The notes: generated by a model not told the origin, from the letters alone. A stretch of 6,628 nucleotides of DNA from Candidatus Falkowbacteria bacterium RIFOXYC2_FULL_48_21 (GCA_001778275.1 MFGM01000068.1:6286-12913), one strand, 5' to 3'; counted from the stretch's first letter, positions 1 to 5,461 are shown. Numbers and translations are program-made.

Positions 1-557
1 GTGCACATGTCCATGCACTCTTCGTCCGTGAACACTTGCCGTGCGGCTTTCTGCATCTCCTCTTTCTTTTGAATTTCGGCGAACTCCTCGCACCGGCACG
101 GCCGGCTCTGGCACTCGTGGCAGATGAAGATCGGATCGTCCCACTCTTCATCCTCCCACGCCCACTCATCCAGTTCTTCCCTCGGCACCGGCTTACCCTC
201 GTGATCTTCCAGTAGCCGGCGATCTTCTCCGGTGAGCGCACTGTCGCCGAACAGTGCTCTTTTTTTCAGAGCATTGTCCAAGAAAAACTCGTTGAGCCGA
301 CGAGCGTCATCTTCCTGCTCTTCGACCGTCCGCGTATCCTCGCCGAATTCGAACGCTTCGATTTGTTCGCGGTAGACCGAGTCGTACTTCTCCTGCCACA
401 CGTCGTCGAGAGCATCTCGATCAACGTGCTTTGCCACGCGGTAAATCCGTGCTACTTCGTCATTGGCCGCGGCCTTTGCCGTGATCTTGGCCTGCGCCTC
501 GGCCTTCTTCTTCCGTTCGTCATACTCCCTGATAGCCTTCGTCCTGTCATTGTTCAT
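1..557 (-). CDS. Acidic Cys-cluster protein of unknown function, C-terminus off the window
   Basis: I do not recognise this protein. The minus-strand frame is open from the ATG at 557-555 to the left edge: 185 codons without a stop, so the C-terminus is missing. The start is supported by a Shine-Dalgarno AAGGGAG six bases upstream and a strong promoter behind it. The first ~30 residues are a Lys/Ala/Glu-rich likely helix (KKKAEAQAKITAKAAA). The remainder is very acidic, with a WAWEDEEWDD stretch near 132-141. A cysteine cluster follows, C146-x2-C149-x4-C154-x-C156 (CHEC...CRC), then C181 and C185. This spacing suits a small zinc-binding knuckle, which is inference. There is no signal peptide or membrane segment, so it is probably cytoplasmic. 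Codons end in C or G more often than in the AT-richer fic gene next door, which may mean a different origin. The reading frame is secure; the function is open. Confidence 0.8.
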   Translation of the reverse strand, partial: MNNDRTKAIREYDERKKKAEAQAKITAKAAANDEVARIYRVAKHVDRDALDDVWQEKYDSVYREQIEAFEFGEDTRTVEEQEDDARRLNEFFLDNALKKRALFGDSALTGEDRRLLEDHEGKPVPREELDEWAWEDEEWDDPIFICHECQSRPCRCEEFAEIQKKEEMQKAARQVFTDEECMDMC

Positions 558-563
558 GGTTTT

Positions 564-570
564 CTCCCTT
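564..570 (-). promoter_or_regulatory. Shine-Dalgarno site of the left-edge gene
   Basis: On the minus strand AAGGGAG lies six bases before the ATG at 557. It fixes the start of the left-edge gene. It is notable because fic, alaS and the sigma factor in this window have no comparable site. Confidence 0.75.
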
Positions 571-580
571 GTTTGTCTTG

Positions 581-596
581 TTAAAGTTCACTTTAA
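581..596. promoter_or_regulatory. Operator-like palindrome downstream of the minus-strand promoter
   Basis: TTAAAGT-TC-ACTTTAA is an inverted repeat with perfect 7-bp arms around a 2-bp centre. It begins about 11 bp downstream of the -10 box of the minus-strand promoter, so it covers roughly +4 to +20 of the predicted transcript and ends before the ribosome binding site. A dimeric repressor binding there would block transcription of the left-edge gene. The symmetry is seen directly; the operator role is inferred from position. Confidence 0.5.
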
Positions 597-606
597 ATAA
601 CCCCCA

Positions 607-635
607 ATAATAGCACACTTTTTGAAAAATGTCAA
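607..635 (-). promoter_or_regulatory. Sigma-70-type promoter of the left-edge gene
   Basis: Read on the minus strand: -35 TTGACA (635-630), a 17-bp spacer, and -10 TATTAT (612-607) preceded by TGC, an extended -10. The spacer itself holds the small palindrome TTTTTCAAAAA (629-619). The predicted start of transcription is near 600, giving a leader of about 43 nt. This is the closest match to the consensus promoter in the window. Confidence 0.8.
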
Positions 636-729
636 TGGTGGTTGTGTAAAATTATGGTAGAATTATATCGTTTTCAGTGTTTCTACGTGAAAGATCTTGT
701 AAGTTTAATCAATCGGCTGACTTATCCAC

Positions 730-758
730 TTGAAGAATTGGATGTTATTGTGTATTAT
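730..758 (+). promoter_or_regulatory. Probable promoter for fic-alaS
   Basis: TTGAAG (730-735) is followed by exactly 17 bp and TATTAT (753-758). The predicted transcript starts near 765 and leaves a ~24-nt leader before the fic ATG at 789. There is no Shine-Dalgarno sequence in that leader. A second -10-like box, TATAGT (763-768), lies just downstream without a partner -35. The remainder of the divergent spacer (about 640-730) is AT-rich and I see no gene in it. Confidence 0.5.
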
Positions 759-788
759 TGGGTATAGTTAAGATGTAACCAATTAATT

Positions 789-1850
789 ATGAATGAAAAG
801 AGATTTTTCAATCGAATAAAATTAAATCAAGACATTCTGGCGAAAATTGCCAAGATTGATCAGTTGCAAGGTTTGTGGCAGGGCAGTTTGCGTTTGAGTC
901 CGCAAATTTTAGGTCGATTAAAGTCGTGGGTGATTATTACCTCCACCGGCGCATCGACCCGAATTGAGGGCGCGACGATGACGGATGAAGAAATCGCCCG
1001 CTTTTTGCGCGGGTTAAGTTCCAAGCGACCGAAAAATCGTGACGAGCAGGAAGTAGCCGGTTATGCCGATCTGATCGGTCGAATTTTTGATAATTGGAAA
1101 ACGATCAAACTGTCAGAAAACTGGATTTTGCAATTTCACGGCATTCTGCTTAGTTTTTCGGGCAAAGATCAGGCGCATAAAGGCAAGTACAAAAATTCAC
1201 CGAACAAGGTGGTGATGACGAATAAACAGGGACAGCAAGTGGTGCTGTTTGATCCGACACCGCCATATTTGGTTCGGCCGGAAATGCAAGCGGCGATTGA
1301 TTGGACGAATGAACAGCTGGCGAATCGAGAAATTCATCCGTTGCTGGTGATTGCCAATTTTATTTTTGAATTTCTCGCCATTCATCCGTTTAGTGACGGC
1401 AATGGCCGAATCAGCCGAGCGCTCACCAATTTGTTGCTTTTGCAAGCGGGGTATGAATACGTGCCATATGTTTCCCTTGATGAAATTATTGAGCAAACCA
1501 AGGCGGATTATTATCTCGCCCTTCGCGCCACGCAAAAGCAACACAAAACCGATCAGGAAGATATTACACCATGGGTAAGTTATCTTCTCGGTGCCATGGT
1601 GAAACAAGCCGAGCGAGCGCGTCAACTGATGGAAAATGACAAGCCGGAAAAACTTCTGTCGGAAAAACAGGTGGCGGTTTTTCGTTTGTTCGATGGCGAG
1701 AAAGAATTGGGAGTGGCGGAAATTGTTGAGCTTTTGAATGGTGCCATGGCGCGCGACACGATCAAACAGGCGCTGTCCCGTTTGGTTAAATTGCGTTTAC
1801 TCGAGCGTATCGGGCAGGCGCGCAGTACGCGTTACAAAAAGGTGTTGTAA
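789..1850 (+). CDS. Fic-family protein AMP-transferase with N-terminal inhibitory motif
   Basis: This is a 353-residue Fic protein. Such enzymes usually transfer AMP from ATP to a Thr, Ser or Tyr hydroxyl of a target protein. The catalytic motif is complete: HPFSDGNGR at 199-207 with R210, where H199 is the general base, D/N bind the metal and phosphates, and the Arg contacts ATP. Residues 56-61 (STRIEG) match the inhibitory pattern [S/T]xxxE[G/N], with E60 expected to block the ATP site. That places it in the class with the inhibitory helix on the same chain, N-terminal to the Fic core. The flap before the active site (about 150-163, VVLFDPTPPY) would hold the target. Residues ~285-353 look like a winged helix (KQVAVFRLF, then DTIKQALSRLVKLRLLERIG), so it may bind DNA. 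There is no signal peptide, so it is cytosolic. alaS follows after 25 bp, probably on the same transcript. The target is unknown. The start has no Shine-Dalgarno site but is the first ATG. Confidence 0.93.
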   Translation: MNEKRFFNRIKLNQDILAKIAKIDQLQGLWQGSLRLSPQILGRLKSWVIITSTGASTRIEGATMTDEEIARFLRGLSSKRPKNRDEQEVAGYADLIGRIFDNWKTIKLSENWILQFHGILLSFSGKDQAHKGKYKNSPNKVVMTNKQGQQVVLFDPTPPYLVRPEMQAAIDWTNEQLANREIHPLLVIANFIFEFLAIHPFSDGNGRISRALTNLLLLQAGYEYVPYVSLDEIIEQTKADYYLALRATQKQHKTDQEDITPWVSYLLGAMVKQAERARQLMENDKPEKLLSEKQVAVFRLFDGEKELGVAEIVELLNGAMARDTIKQALSRLVKLRLLERIGQARSTRYKKVL

Positions 1851-1875
1851 ATTAAAAAATTTAGCGATATTATTT

Positions 1876-3699
1876 ATGACCATCAGCGAACTCCGTTCCA
1901 AGTATCTCGAATTTTTCAGACAAAAAAAACACGCCATTATCCCGTCCGCGTCTTTGATTCCGGAAAATGACGCCACGGTTTTATTCACCACCGCCGGCAT
2001 GCATCCGCTCGTACCGTATTTGCTCGGTGAAAAACATCCGTCCGGTCAGCGTTTGTCCGATGCGCAGAAATGTATTCGTACGGGCGACATTGACGATGTG
2101 GGTGATAACCGGCACTTAACTTTTTTTGAAATGTTGGGTAACTGGTCGTTCGGAGACTACTTCAAGAAGGAAGCGATTGAGTGGAGCTTTGAGTTTTTAA
2201 CGTCGAAAAAATGGCTCGGCCTTGATCCGAAGCGATTGTACGTTTCCGTTTTTCGCGGCAACGAAGAAGCGCCGCTCGATGAAGAATCGATCAATCTCTG
2301 GAAAAAACAATTTGAATCCGTTGGCATTGATGCAGCGGTGGCGGAAGATGGCGTGTGGAAACACGAAAGCGTGCGCATTTTCGCGTTGGGCAAGGATGAT
2401 AATTGGTGGGGCTTGGCCAGTGGCGGACCGTGCGGACCGTGCACGGAAATGTTTTACGATACCGCGCCGGAACGCGGATTTGAAAAAGGCAAAACGCACG
2501 AGCAACTGGTGGCGGATGCGCGATTTTTCGAAGTTTGGAACGATGTGTTCATGGAATACAAGCGATTGCCTGATGGCAAGCTTGAAAAGTTAACCGCCCC
2601 GAACGTTGACACCGGCATGGGACTCGAACGCACCACGGCCGTGTTGAACGGCGAGAAAGAAGTTTTTGATATCAAAGAATTTCAGGAGTTGTTCGCCGTT
2701 ATCACCGAGTTGTCTGGCAAGCAGTACCATGATAATCAAAAAGCGTTTCGAATAATAGCCGACCACGCGCGCGCGGCCACGTTTATTCTGGGCGACGAAA
2801 AAGCGATCGAACCGTCGAACGTGGATCAGGGTTATGTTTTGCGTCGTTTGATTCGCCGCGCTGTTCGTTACGGCAAAGCGCTCGGAATCAACGAGGCGTT
2901 CACATTCAAGCTCGCGGAAGTTGTTGTCAATCAAATGAGCGGCGTTTATGCGGAGTTGAAAAAGAATAAAGAGTTTATAATCACCCAGCTGGTGCGTGAA
3001 GAAGAAAAGTTTAGCGCGACGCTGGAAAGGGGTCTTGGGGAATTTAATAAAATCATTGGCAAGGAAAAAGCCGCGGTTATTTCCGGTTTTGACGCCTTTG
3101 TCTTATATTCGTCCTATGGCTTTCCTCTGGAAATGACCAGCGAGCTTGCCAAAGAGCGCGGCCGTCAGGTTGATGAGGTCGCGTTCAACGAAGAAATGCA
3201 AAAACACCAAGCCCTTTCCCGCGCCGGTGCAGAGCAGAAGTTCAAGGGCGGTCTGGCGGACACGAGCGAACAAACGGTGAAGTATCACACGGCCACGCAT
3301 TTGCTTCTCGCCGCGTTGCGCCAACTGTTCGGCGCGGAGATTTATCAGAAGGGGAGCAATATCACAACGGAACGATTGCGTTTTGATTTTAATTTTCCGG
3401 AAAAAATGACAGCAGATCAGTTGAAACAAGTGGAAGAATTGGTTAACGAAAAAATAAAAGAAAACATTCCCGTGGAAATGACGGAAATGCCGAAAGATGA
3501 AGCTTTGAGAATCGCAAAGGTTTCTTTTGATCCGGCGAAGTATGGCGATGTGGTGAAGGTTTATCGCATCGGCGAATTCAGCGCCGAACTTTGCGGCGGG
3601 CCGCATGTGGGGAGGACGGGGGAGCTTGGACGGTTCAAGATTGTAAAGGAGGAGGCGAGTTCGGCCGGGGTACGCAGAATAAAGGCGGCGCTTGAATGA
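1876..3699 (+). CDS. alaS: Alanyl-tRNA synthetase, short form lacking the C-Ala domain
   Basis: It charges tRNA-Ala with alanine in the cytosol (class II synthetase) and clears mischarged Ser or Gly through its editing domain. From the ATG at 1876 it has 607 residues, against about 876 in E. coli. Order: motif 1 region (FTTAGMHPLVPYLLG, 37-51), motif 2 (FFEMLGNWSFGDYF, 83-96), alanine-binding aspartate D245 in NVDTGMGLER and motif 3 (to ~259), the tRNA-recognition part (FRIIADHARA 291-300, VLRRLIRRAVRYG 321-333), and the editing domain with both zinc pairs, H471-x3-H475 and C573-x3-H577. The chain ends 30 residues after H577 (SSAGVRRIKAALE), which is the normal end of the editing domain. The missing piece is therefore exactly the C-terminal oligomerisation/tRNA-elbow domain, a designed end and not a frameshift. 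The open frame extends upstream into fic to 1738 but that part is out-of-frame fic sequence. No Shine-Dalgarno is visible. Probably co-transcribed with fic. Confidence 0.97.
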   Translation: MTISELRSKYLEFFRQKKHAIIPSASLIPENDATVLFTTAGMHPLVPYLLGEKHPSGQRLSDAQKCIRTGDIDDVGDNRHLTFFEMLGNWSFGDYFKKEAIEWSFEFLTSKKWLGLDPKRLYVSVFRGNEEAPLDEESINLWKKQFESVGIDAAVAEDGVWKHESVRIFALGKDDNWWGLASGGPCGPCTEMFYDTAPERGFEKGKTHEQLVADARFFEVWNDVFMEYKRLPDGKLEKLTAPNVDTGMGLERTTAVLNGEKEVFDIKEFQELFAVITELSGKQYHDNQKAFRIIADHARAATFILGDEKAIEPSNVDQGYVLRRLIRRAVRYGKALGINEAFTFKLAEVVVNQMSGVYAELKKNKEFIITQLVREEEKFSATLERGLGEFNKIIGKEKAAVISGFDAFVLYSSYGFPLEMTSELAKERGRQVDEVAFNEEMQKHQALSRAGAEQKFKGGLADTSEQTVKYHTATHLLLAALRQLFGAEIYQKGSNITTERLRFDFNFPEKMTADQLKQVEELVNEKIKENIPVEMTEMPKDEALRIAKVSFDPAKYGDVVKVYRIGEFSAELCGGPHVGRTGELGRFKIVKEEASSAGVRRIKAALE

Positions 3700-3716
3700 G
3701 ATTGTTGGCGTGCGGT

Positions 3717-3752
3717 GGGTGTGGGCATGGGGGTGGGCGTGGGAGTGGGCGT
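3717..3752 (+). repeat. Six-unit GGGNNT tandem repeat, G-quadruplex-prone
   Basis: Six head-to-tail hexamers of the form GGGNNT, with variable pairs TG, CA, GG, CG, AG and CG, begin 17 bp after the alaS stop. They give six G-runs of at least three separated by loops of 1-3 bases on the plus strand, more than enough for an intramolecular G-quadruplex in DNA or in the alaS 3' transcript. The 181 bp from the alaS stop to 3880 contains no credible gene; frames across it encode only low-complexity Val-Gly or Pro-Thr repeats. Confidence 0.85.
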
Positions 3753-3778
3753 ACGAGCGAGCCGGGGGAACCCCCCAG

Positions 3779-3795
3779 CCCCCTTATGAAGGGGG
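3779..3795 (+). other. C5TT-ATG-AAG5 hairpin behind alaS
   Basis: CCCCCTT and AAGGGGG are perfect 7-bp arms around an ATG loop. Just upstream GGGGGAACCCCCC (3764-3776) offers competing C-runs and G-runs. There is no U-tract after it, so it is not a classical terminator, yet it is the only strong hairpin between alaS and the next promoter. It could mark the 3' end of the alaS message together with the G-rich array. Similar C/G palindromes occur as dispersed repeats in other bacterial genomes. Confidence 0.5.
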
Positions 3796-3856
3796 AGCAG
3801 GCTGGTATGGGCGAGAGCGAACGAGGAGGGAGCAGGTTGGTGTGGGCGAGGGCGAA
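3794..3856 (+). repeat. 28-bp direct repeat, period 35 bp
   Basis: 3794-3821 and 3829-3856 match at 25 of 28 positions (both contain GGAGCAGG and TGGGCGAG), separated by 7 bp. The three differences are all transitions. The block also shares GGGCGTAC with the end of the hexamer array (3747-3754 and 3857-3864), so the whole 3717-3864 stretch seems to have grown by local duplication. Confidence 0.7.
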
Positions 3857-3888
3857 GGGCGTACAAGTCGCTTCACGGTTGGAGCCCA

Positions 3889-3917
3889 TTGACACTGGTT
3901 GATGAATTTGTTAAATT
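3889..3917 (+). promoter_or_regulatory. Promoter for the two-helix membrane protein gene
   Basis: TTGACA (3889-3894) is a perfect -35. After 17 bp comes TAAATT (3912-3917), a 4/6 -10 match preceded by TGT, the extended -10 element. The predicted transcript starts near 3924, leaving a leader of about 150 nt before the ATG at 4077. It separates this gene from alaS and argues for an independent transcript. Confidence 0.6.
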
Positions 3918-3923
3918 GCAATA

Positions 3924-4076
3924 TCGCGTAGTTCCTTCACAACGCGCATCGTCCGCTTTTGGCGGAGGAGCGATACAACGGTCCAAACGGAATGTCCTTG
4001 CGCAGATTGCGGAGGAATGGTCGGGCGGACGCTTGCGTCGGCAAGACATTGGTTCTTGCGGCGAAAGGAGAGTGTC
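3924..4076 (+). promoter_or_regulatory. Long structured 5' leader that can cover the ribosome binding site
   Basis: The leader contains hairpin TCCGC/GCGGA (3952-3956 with 3962-3966), extendable by ATCG/CGAT (3948-3951 with 3971-3974), and GACGC/GCGTC (4028-4032 with 4035-4039). GCAAG at 4041-4045 can pair with CTTGC at 4032-4036 or with CTTGC at 4055-4059, but not both. The stretch 3995-4003 (TCCTTGCGC) pairs with 4061-4069 (GCGAAAGGA) at 8 of 9 positions and would bury the Shine-Dalgarno site. This is the shape of a translational switch. I do not recognise a known riboswitch class, and the pairing is by eye without an energy calculation. Confidence 0.4.
4064..4070 (+). promoter_or_regulatory. 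Shine-Dalgarno site deciding the start at 4077
   Basis: AAAGGAG lies six bases before the ATG at 4077. It favours this start over the in-frame ATG at 4017, whose GGAGGA is almost touching the start codon. Confidence 0.75.
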
Positions 4077-5183
4077 ATGAGTGAAGAAGAAAAGAAGAAG
4101 GAAGAAAAAGAAGTTAAGGGGTGTGGAGATTGTTTGATTGGTCACGGTAATACGTTATCGTTTCAAAAAATGGAGGGTGGCCGGTTGTTCGGCGCGGTGT
4201 TCGCTTTTTGTCTTATTGCGGCGATAGGCGCAATGTGCTTTTCTCTGGATGGAGGTGGCGCCAGAACGGTTTGTTTGGGGCTCGCCACGTTTGGTCTATT
4301 GATGTTTGGAACTTTTTATTCCAGCTGGAACGTCGTTGGCCGCTACTTATACGGATTCCACGCGAAGGAAGGGAAGTGGCACTTACATGCGAAAAGTGTA
4401 CCGTACGTGGTGACGAAAATGTACGCGTCCGGTCCGACAAAAGATTATTGCGACCGTGCGTACTATTACATCCCGTCGAACATGGCCGGCAGTCAGGAAG
4501 AGTTGTTTTCGAAGTTTGGTATTGACCGACCAATCTTGCGAATTCCGGACGGCGGCTGGTTCAAAAGCTACGCGATCTTGAGTTCCGGCACGACTCGTTA
4601 CAACGATTGGAGCATTGACCACGCGCAGTTGACTTGGGGCACGCTCACCGTGCGATTGCGGTACAAGAAGCGGGACGATACGGCCATGATCGTCACGCCG
4701 GAGGAAGCGATTCGAATCATTGAAACGTGCAATGATCAAGTCGGTACGAAATCGCTGGCATCGTATTTGCTGGATGAAATGGAGCATCGCAAGGTAATGC
4801 TTGGCTACGCGATGGACGACCTTCACGGGTGGGCTAAAAATTCGGAGGTATGGAAAAAGCACGCGGTGGGCGGATGGAGTCGAGTGAGATTGCTGGATAA
4901 GTTGCTCTTTCGCTTGCAGATAGCGATTGCGGAAACCAAGGGCAAGATCGGCAGTAAGGTTGCGGCCGGAAATGCTCGGTTGGCAATTGAATACCTGCGT
5001 AGCAACGGTCTTGTTTTTCCTTTGCCGCAAGATCGCGATTTCATGACGTCAGAAGAGGTGACTGCCGCGTACGAGGCGGTGGCGCGCAAGTTCGATGCGA
5101 TGTTGCCGCCAGAACACGTTATGTTGAAGGATCCTGCGGTTGCCGCGGAAACTTCGCCAGCACCAACCGTGCAACAAGCGTAA
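4077..5183 (+). CDS. Unrecognised membrane protein with two N-terminal helices and a large cytoplasmic-type domain
   Basis: I do not recognise this 368-residue protein. It opens with a charged segment (SEEEKKKEEKEVK, 2-14) and a CGDC pair (C16, C19) followed by H23. Two hydrophobic helices come next, about 35-57 (LFGAVFAFCLIAAIGAM) and 64-84 (TVCLGLATFGLLMFGTF). The helical hairpin would put both ends on the same side, probably the cytoplasm given the Lys-rich N-terminus. The ~280-residue remainder is soluble: an aromatic-rich part (about 86-200, with RYLYGFHAKEGKWHLH, DRAYYYIP and a WSIDHAQLTWGTLTVRLRY strand pair), a helical part (about 207-310) and a Pro/Ala-rich tail. No catalytic motif stands out. 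It has its own promoter, a long leader, a good Shine-Dalgarno and an intrinsic terminator, so it is a single-gene unit. The reading frame is convincing; the function is unknown. Confidence 0.88.
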   Translation: MSEEEKKKEEKEVKGCGDCLIGHGNTLSFQKMEGGRLFGAVFAFCLIAAIGAMCFSLDGGGARTVCLGLATFGLLMFGTFYSSWNVVGRYLYGFHAKEGKWHLHAKSVPYVVTKMYASGPTKDYCDRAYYYIPSNMAGSQEELFSKFGIDRPILRIPDGGWFKSYAILSSGTTRYNDWSIDHAQLTWGTLTVRLRYKKRDDTAMIVTPEEAIRIIETCNDQVGTKSLASYLLDEMEHRKVMLGYAMDDLHGWAKNSEVWKKHAVGGWSRVRLLDKLLFRLQIAIAETKGKIGSKVAAGNARLAIEYLRSNGLVFPLPQDRDFMTSEEVTAAYEAVARKFDAMLPPEHVMLKDPAVAAETSPAPTVQQA

Positions 5184-5191
5184 AAACACAC

Positions 5192-5220
5192 AGCGCTCCC
5201 ATATTTTGGGGCGCTTTTTT
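5192..5220 (+). terminator. Intrinsic terminator after the two-helix membrane protein gene
   Basis: AGCGCTCC (5192-5199) pairs with GGGGCGCT (5208-5215) as an 8-bp stem with one G-U pair and an 8-base loop, followed directly by a run of six T. It starts 8 bp past the stop codon. The flanking ACACA and TGTGT can lengthen the stem. Confidence 0.88.
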
Positions 5221-5224
5221 GTGT

Positions 5225-5260
5225 AGCGCTTTGCGTGATTATTCGTGGCGCTAAAGCGCT
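5225..5260. repeat. AGCGCTTT inverted repeat
   Basis: AGCGCTTT (5225-5232) and AAAGCGCT (5253-5260) are perfect 8-bp arms around 20 bases. The same AGCGCT core forms the base of the terminator just upstream, so this may be a degraded duplicate of it. No T-run follows. Confidence 0.55.
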
Positions 5261-5275
5261 GGAATCAGTCGCATC

Positions 5276-5377
5276 TATCCCGCTGAAGCGGGGTGAATAA
5301 TGGGCGGAGCTCGAGGTGGCGCGGCGAAGCCGCGCCACCTCGAGCTCCTTAATCTTGCACCCCGCTTTAGCGGGATA
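5276..5377. repeat. 102-bp nested inverted-repeat element with a perfect 20-bp central hairpin
   Basis: The outer arms (5276-5295 and 5358-5377) are complementary at 19 of 20 positions. Each arm also folds on itself as CCCGCT-NN-AGCGGG. Between them lies a perfect 20-bp hairpin, 5306-5325 with 5329-5348, closed by a GAA loop. The unpaired linkers are 10 and 9 bases. The element can therefore form one long interrupted stem or three separate hairpins. I see no target-site duplication and no open frame. It could be a miniature transposon-like or REP-like repeat, or a structured RNA; the sequence does not decide. Confidence 0.75.
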
Positions 5378-5383
5378 CGCGTG

Positions 5384-5396
5384 CGCGCGAAGCGCG
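5384..5396. repeat. Small CGCGC-GAA-GCGCG hairpin
   Basis: Perfect 5-bp arms with the same GAA loop as the central hairpin of the neighbouring element. It lies between that element and the sigma-factor promoter and may be a fragment of the same repeat family. Confidence 0.5.
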
Positions 5397-5431
5397 GGGT
5401 TTGCCTAAGCGGAAAAGATTCATGTGTTTGA

Positions 5432-5461
5432 ACGACAATGTGATATAATAGTGACATAATA
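5432..5461 (+). promoter_or_regulatory. Sigma-factor promoter with two tandem -10 elements
   Basis: An 11-bp unit is repeated head to tail with one change: GTGATATAATA (5440-5450) and GTGACATAATA (5451-5461). Each contains an extended -10, TGA-TATAAT and TGA-CATAAT. The second has a plausible -35, ACGACA (5432-5437, 4/6), at a 17-bp spacing. The first has the better -10 but no good -35. Predicted starts are near 5456 and 5467. Confidence 0.6.

Noticed and set aside
363..584. Plus-strand 73-codon frame over the left-edge gene
   Set aside because: It lies opposite a much longer frame with a promoter and Shine-Dalgarno, and encodes a composition-driven hydrophobic string.
1197..1625. 142-codon minus-strand frame inside fic
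   Set aside because: It is antisense to conserved Fic motifs and has no start signals.
1868..1873. TATTAT as a private alaS promoter
   Set aside because: Transcription would start at about 1880, inside the coding sequence, and no -35 fits.
1738..1875. N-terminal extension of alaS from an ATG inside fic
   Set aside because: The extra 46 codons are the fic 3' end read in another frame, and the AlaRS N-terminus aligns from the ATG at 1876.
3561..3902. Pro-Thr-rich and Val-Gly-rich frames around the G-rich spacer
   Set aside because: The repeats come from the hexamer DNA. The frames lack Shine-Dalgarno sites and overlap the alaS end or each other.
4017..4076. Earlier in-frame ATG for the membrane protein
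   Set aside because: GGAGGA abuts the ATG too closely, whereas AAAGGAG is ideally spaced for 4077. The extra 20 residues overlap the structured leader.
4383..5030. 215-codon minus-strand frame inside the membrane protein gene
   Set aside because: Antisense shadow: no start signals, and the plus-strand gene has promoter, Shine-Dalgarno and terminator.
5192..5396. CRISPR array
   Set aside because: The palindromes differ in sequence and spacing; there are no repeated units with unique spacers of constant length and no cas genes.
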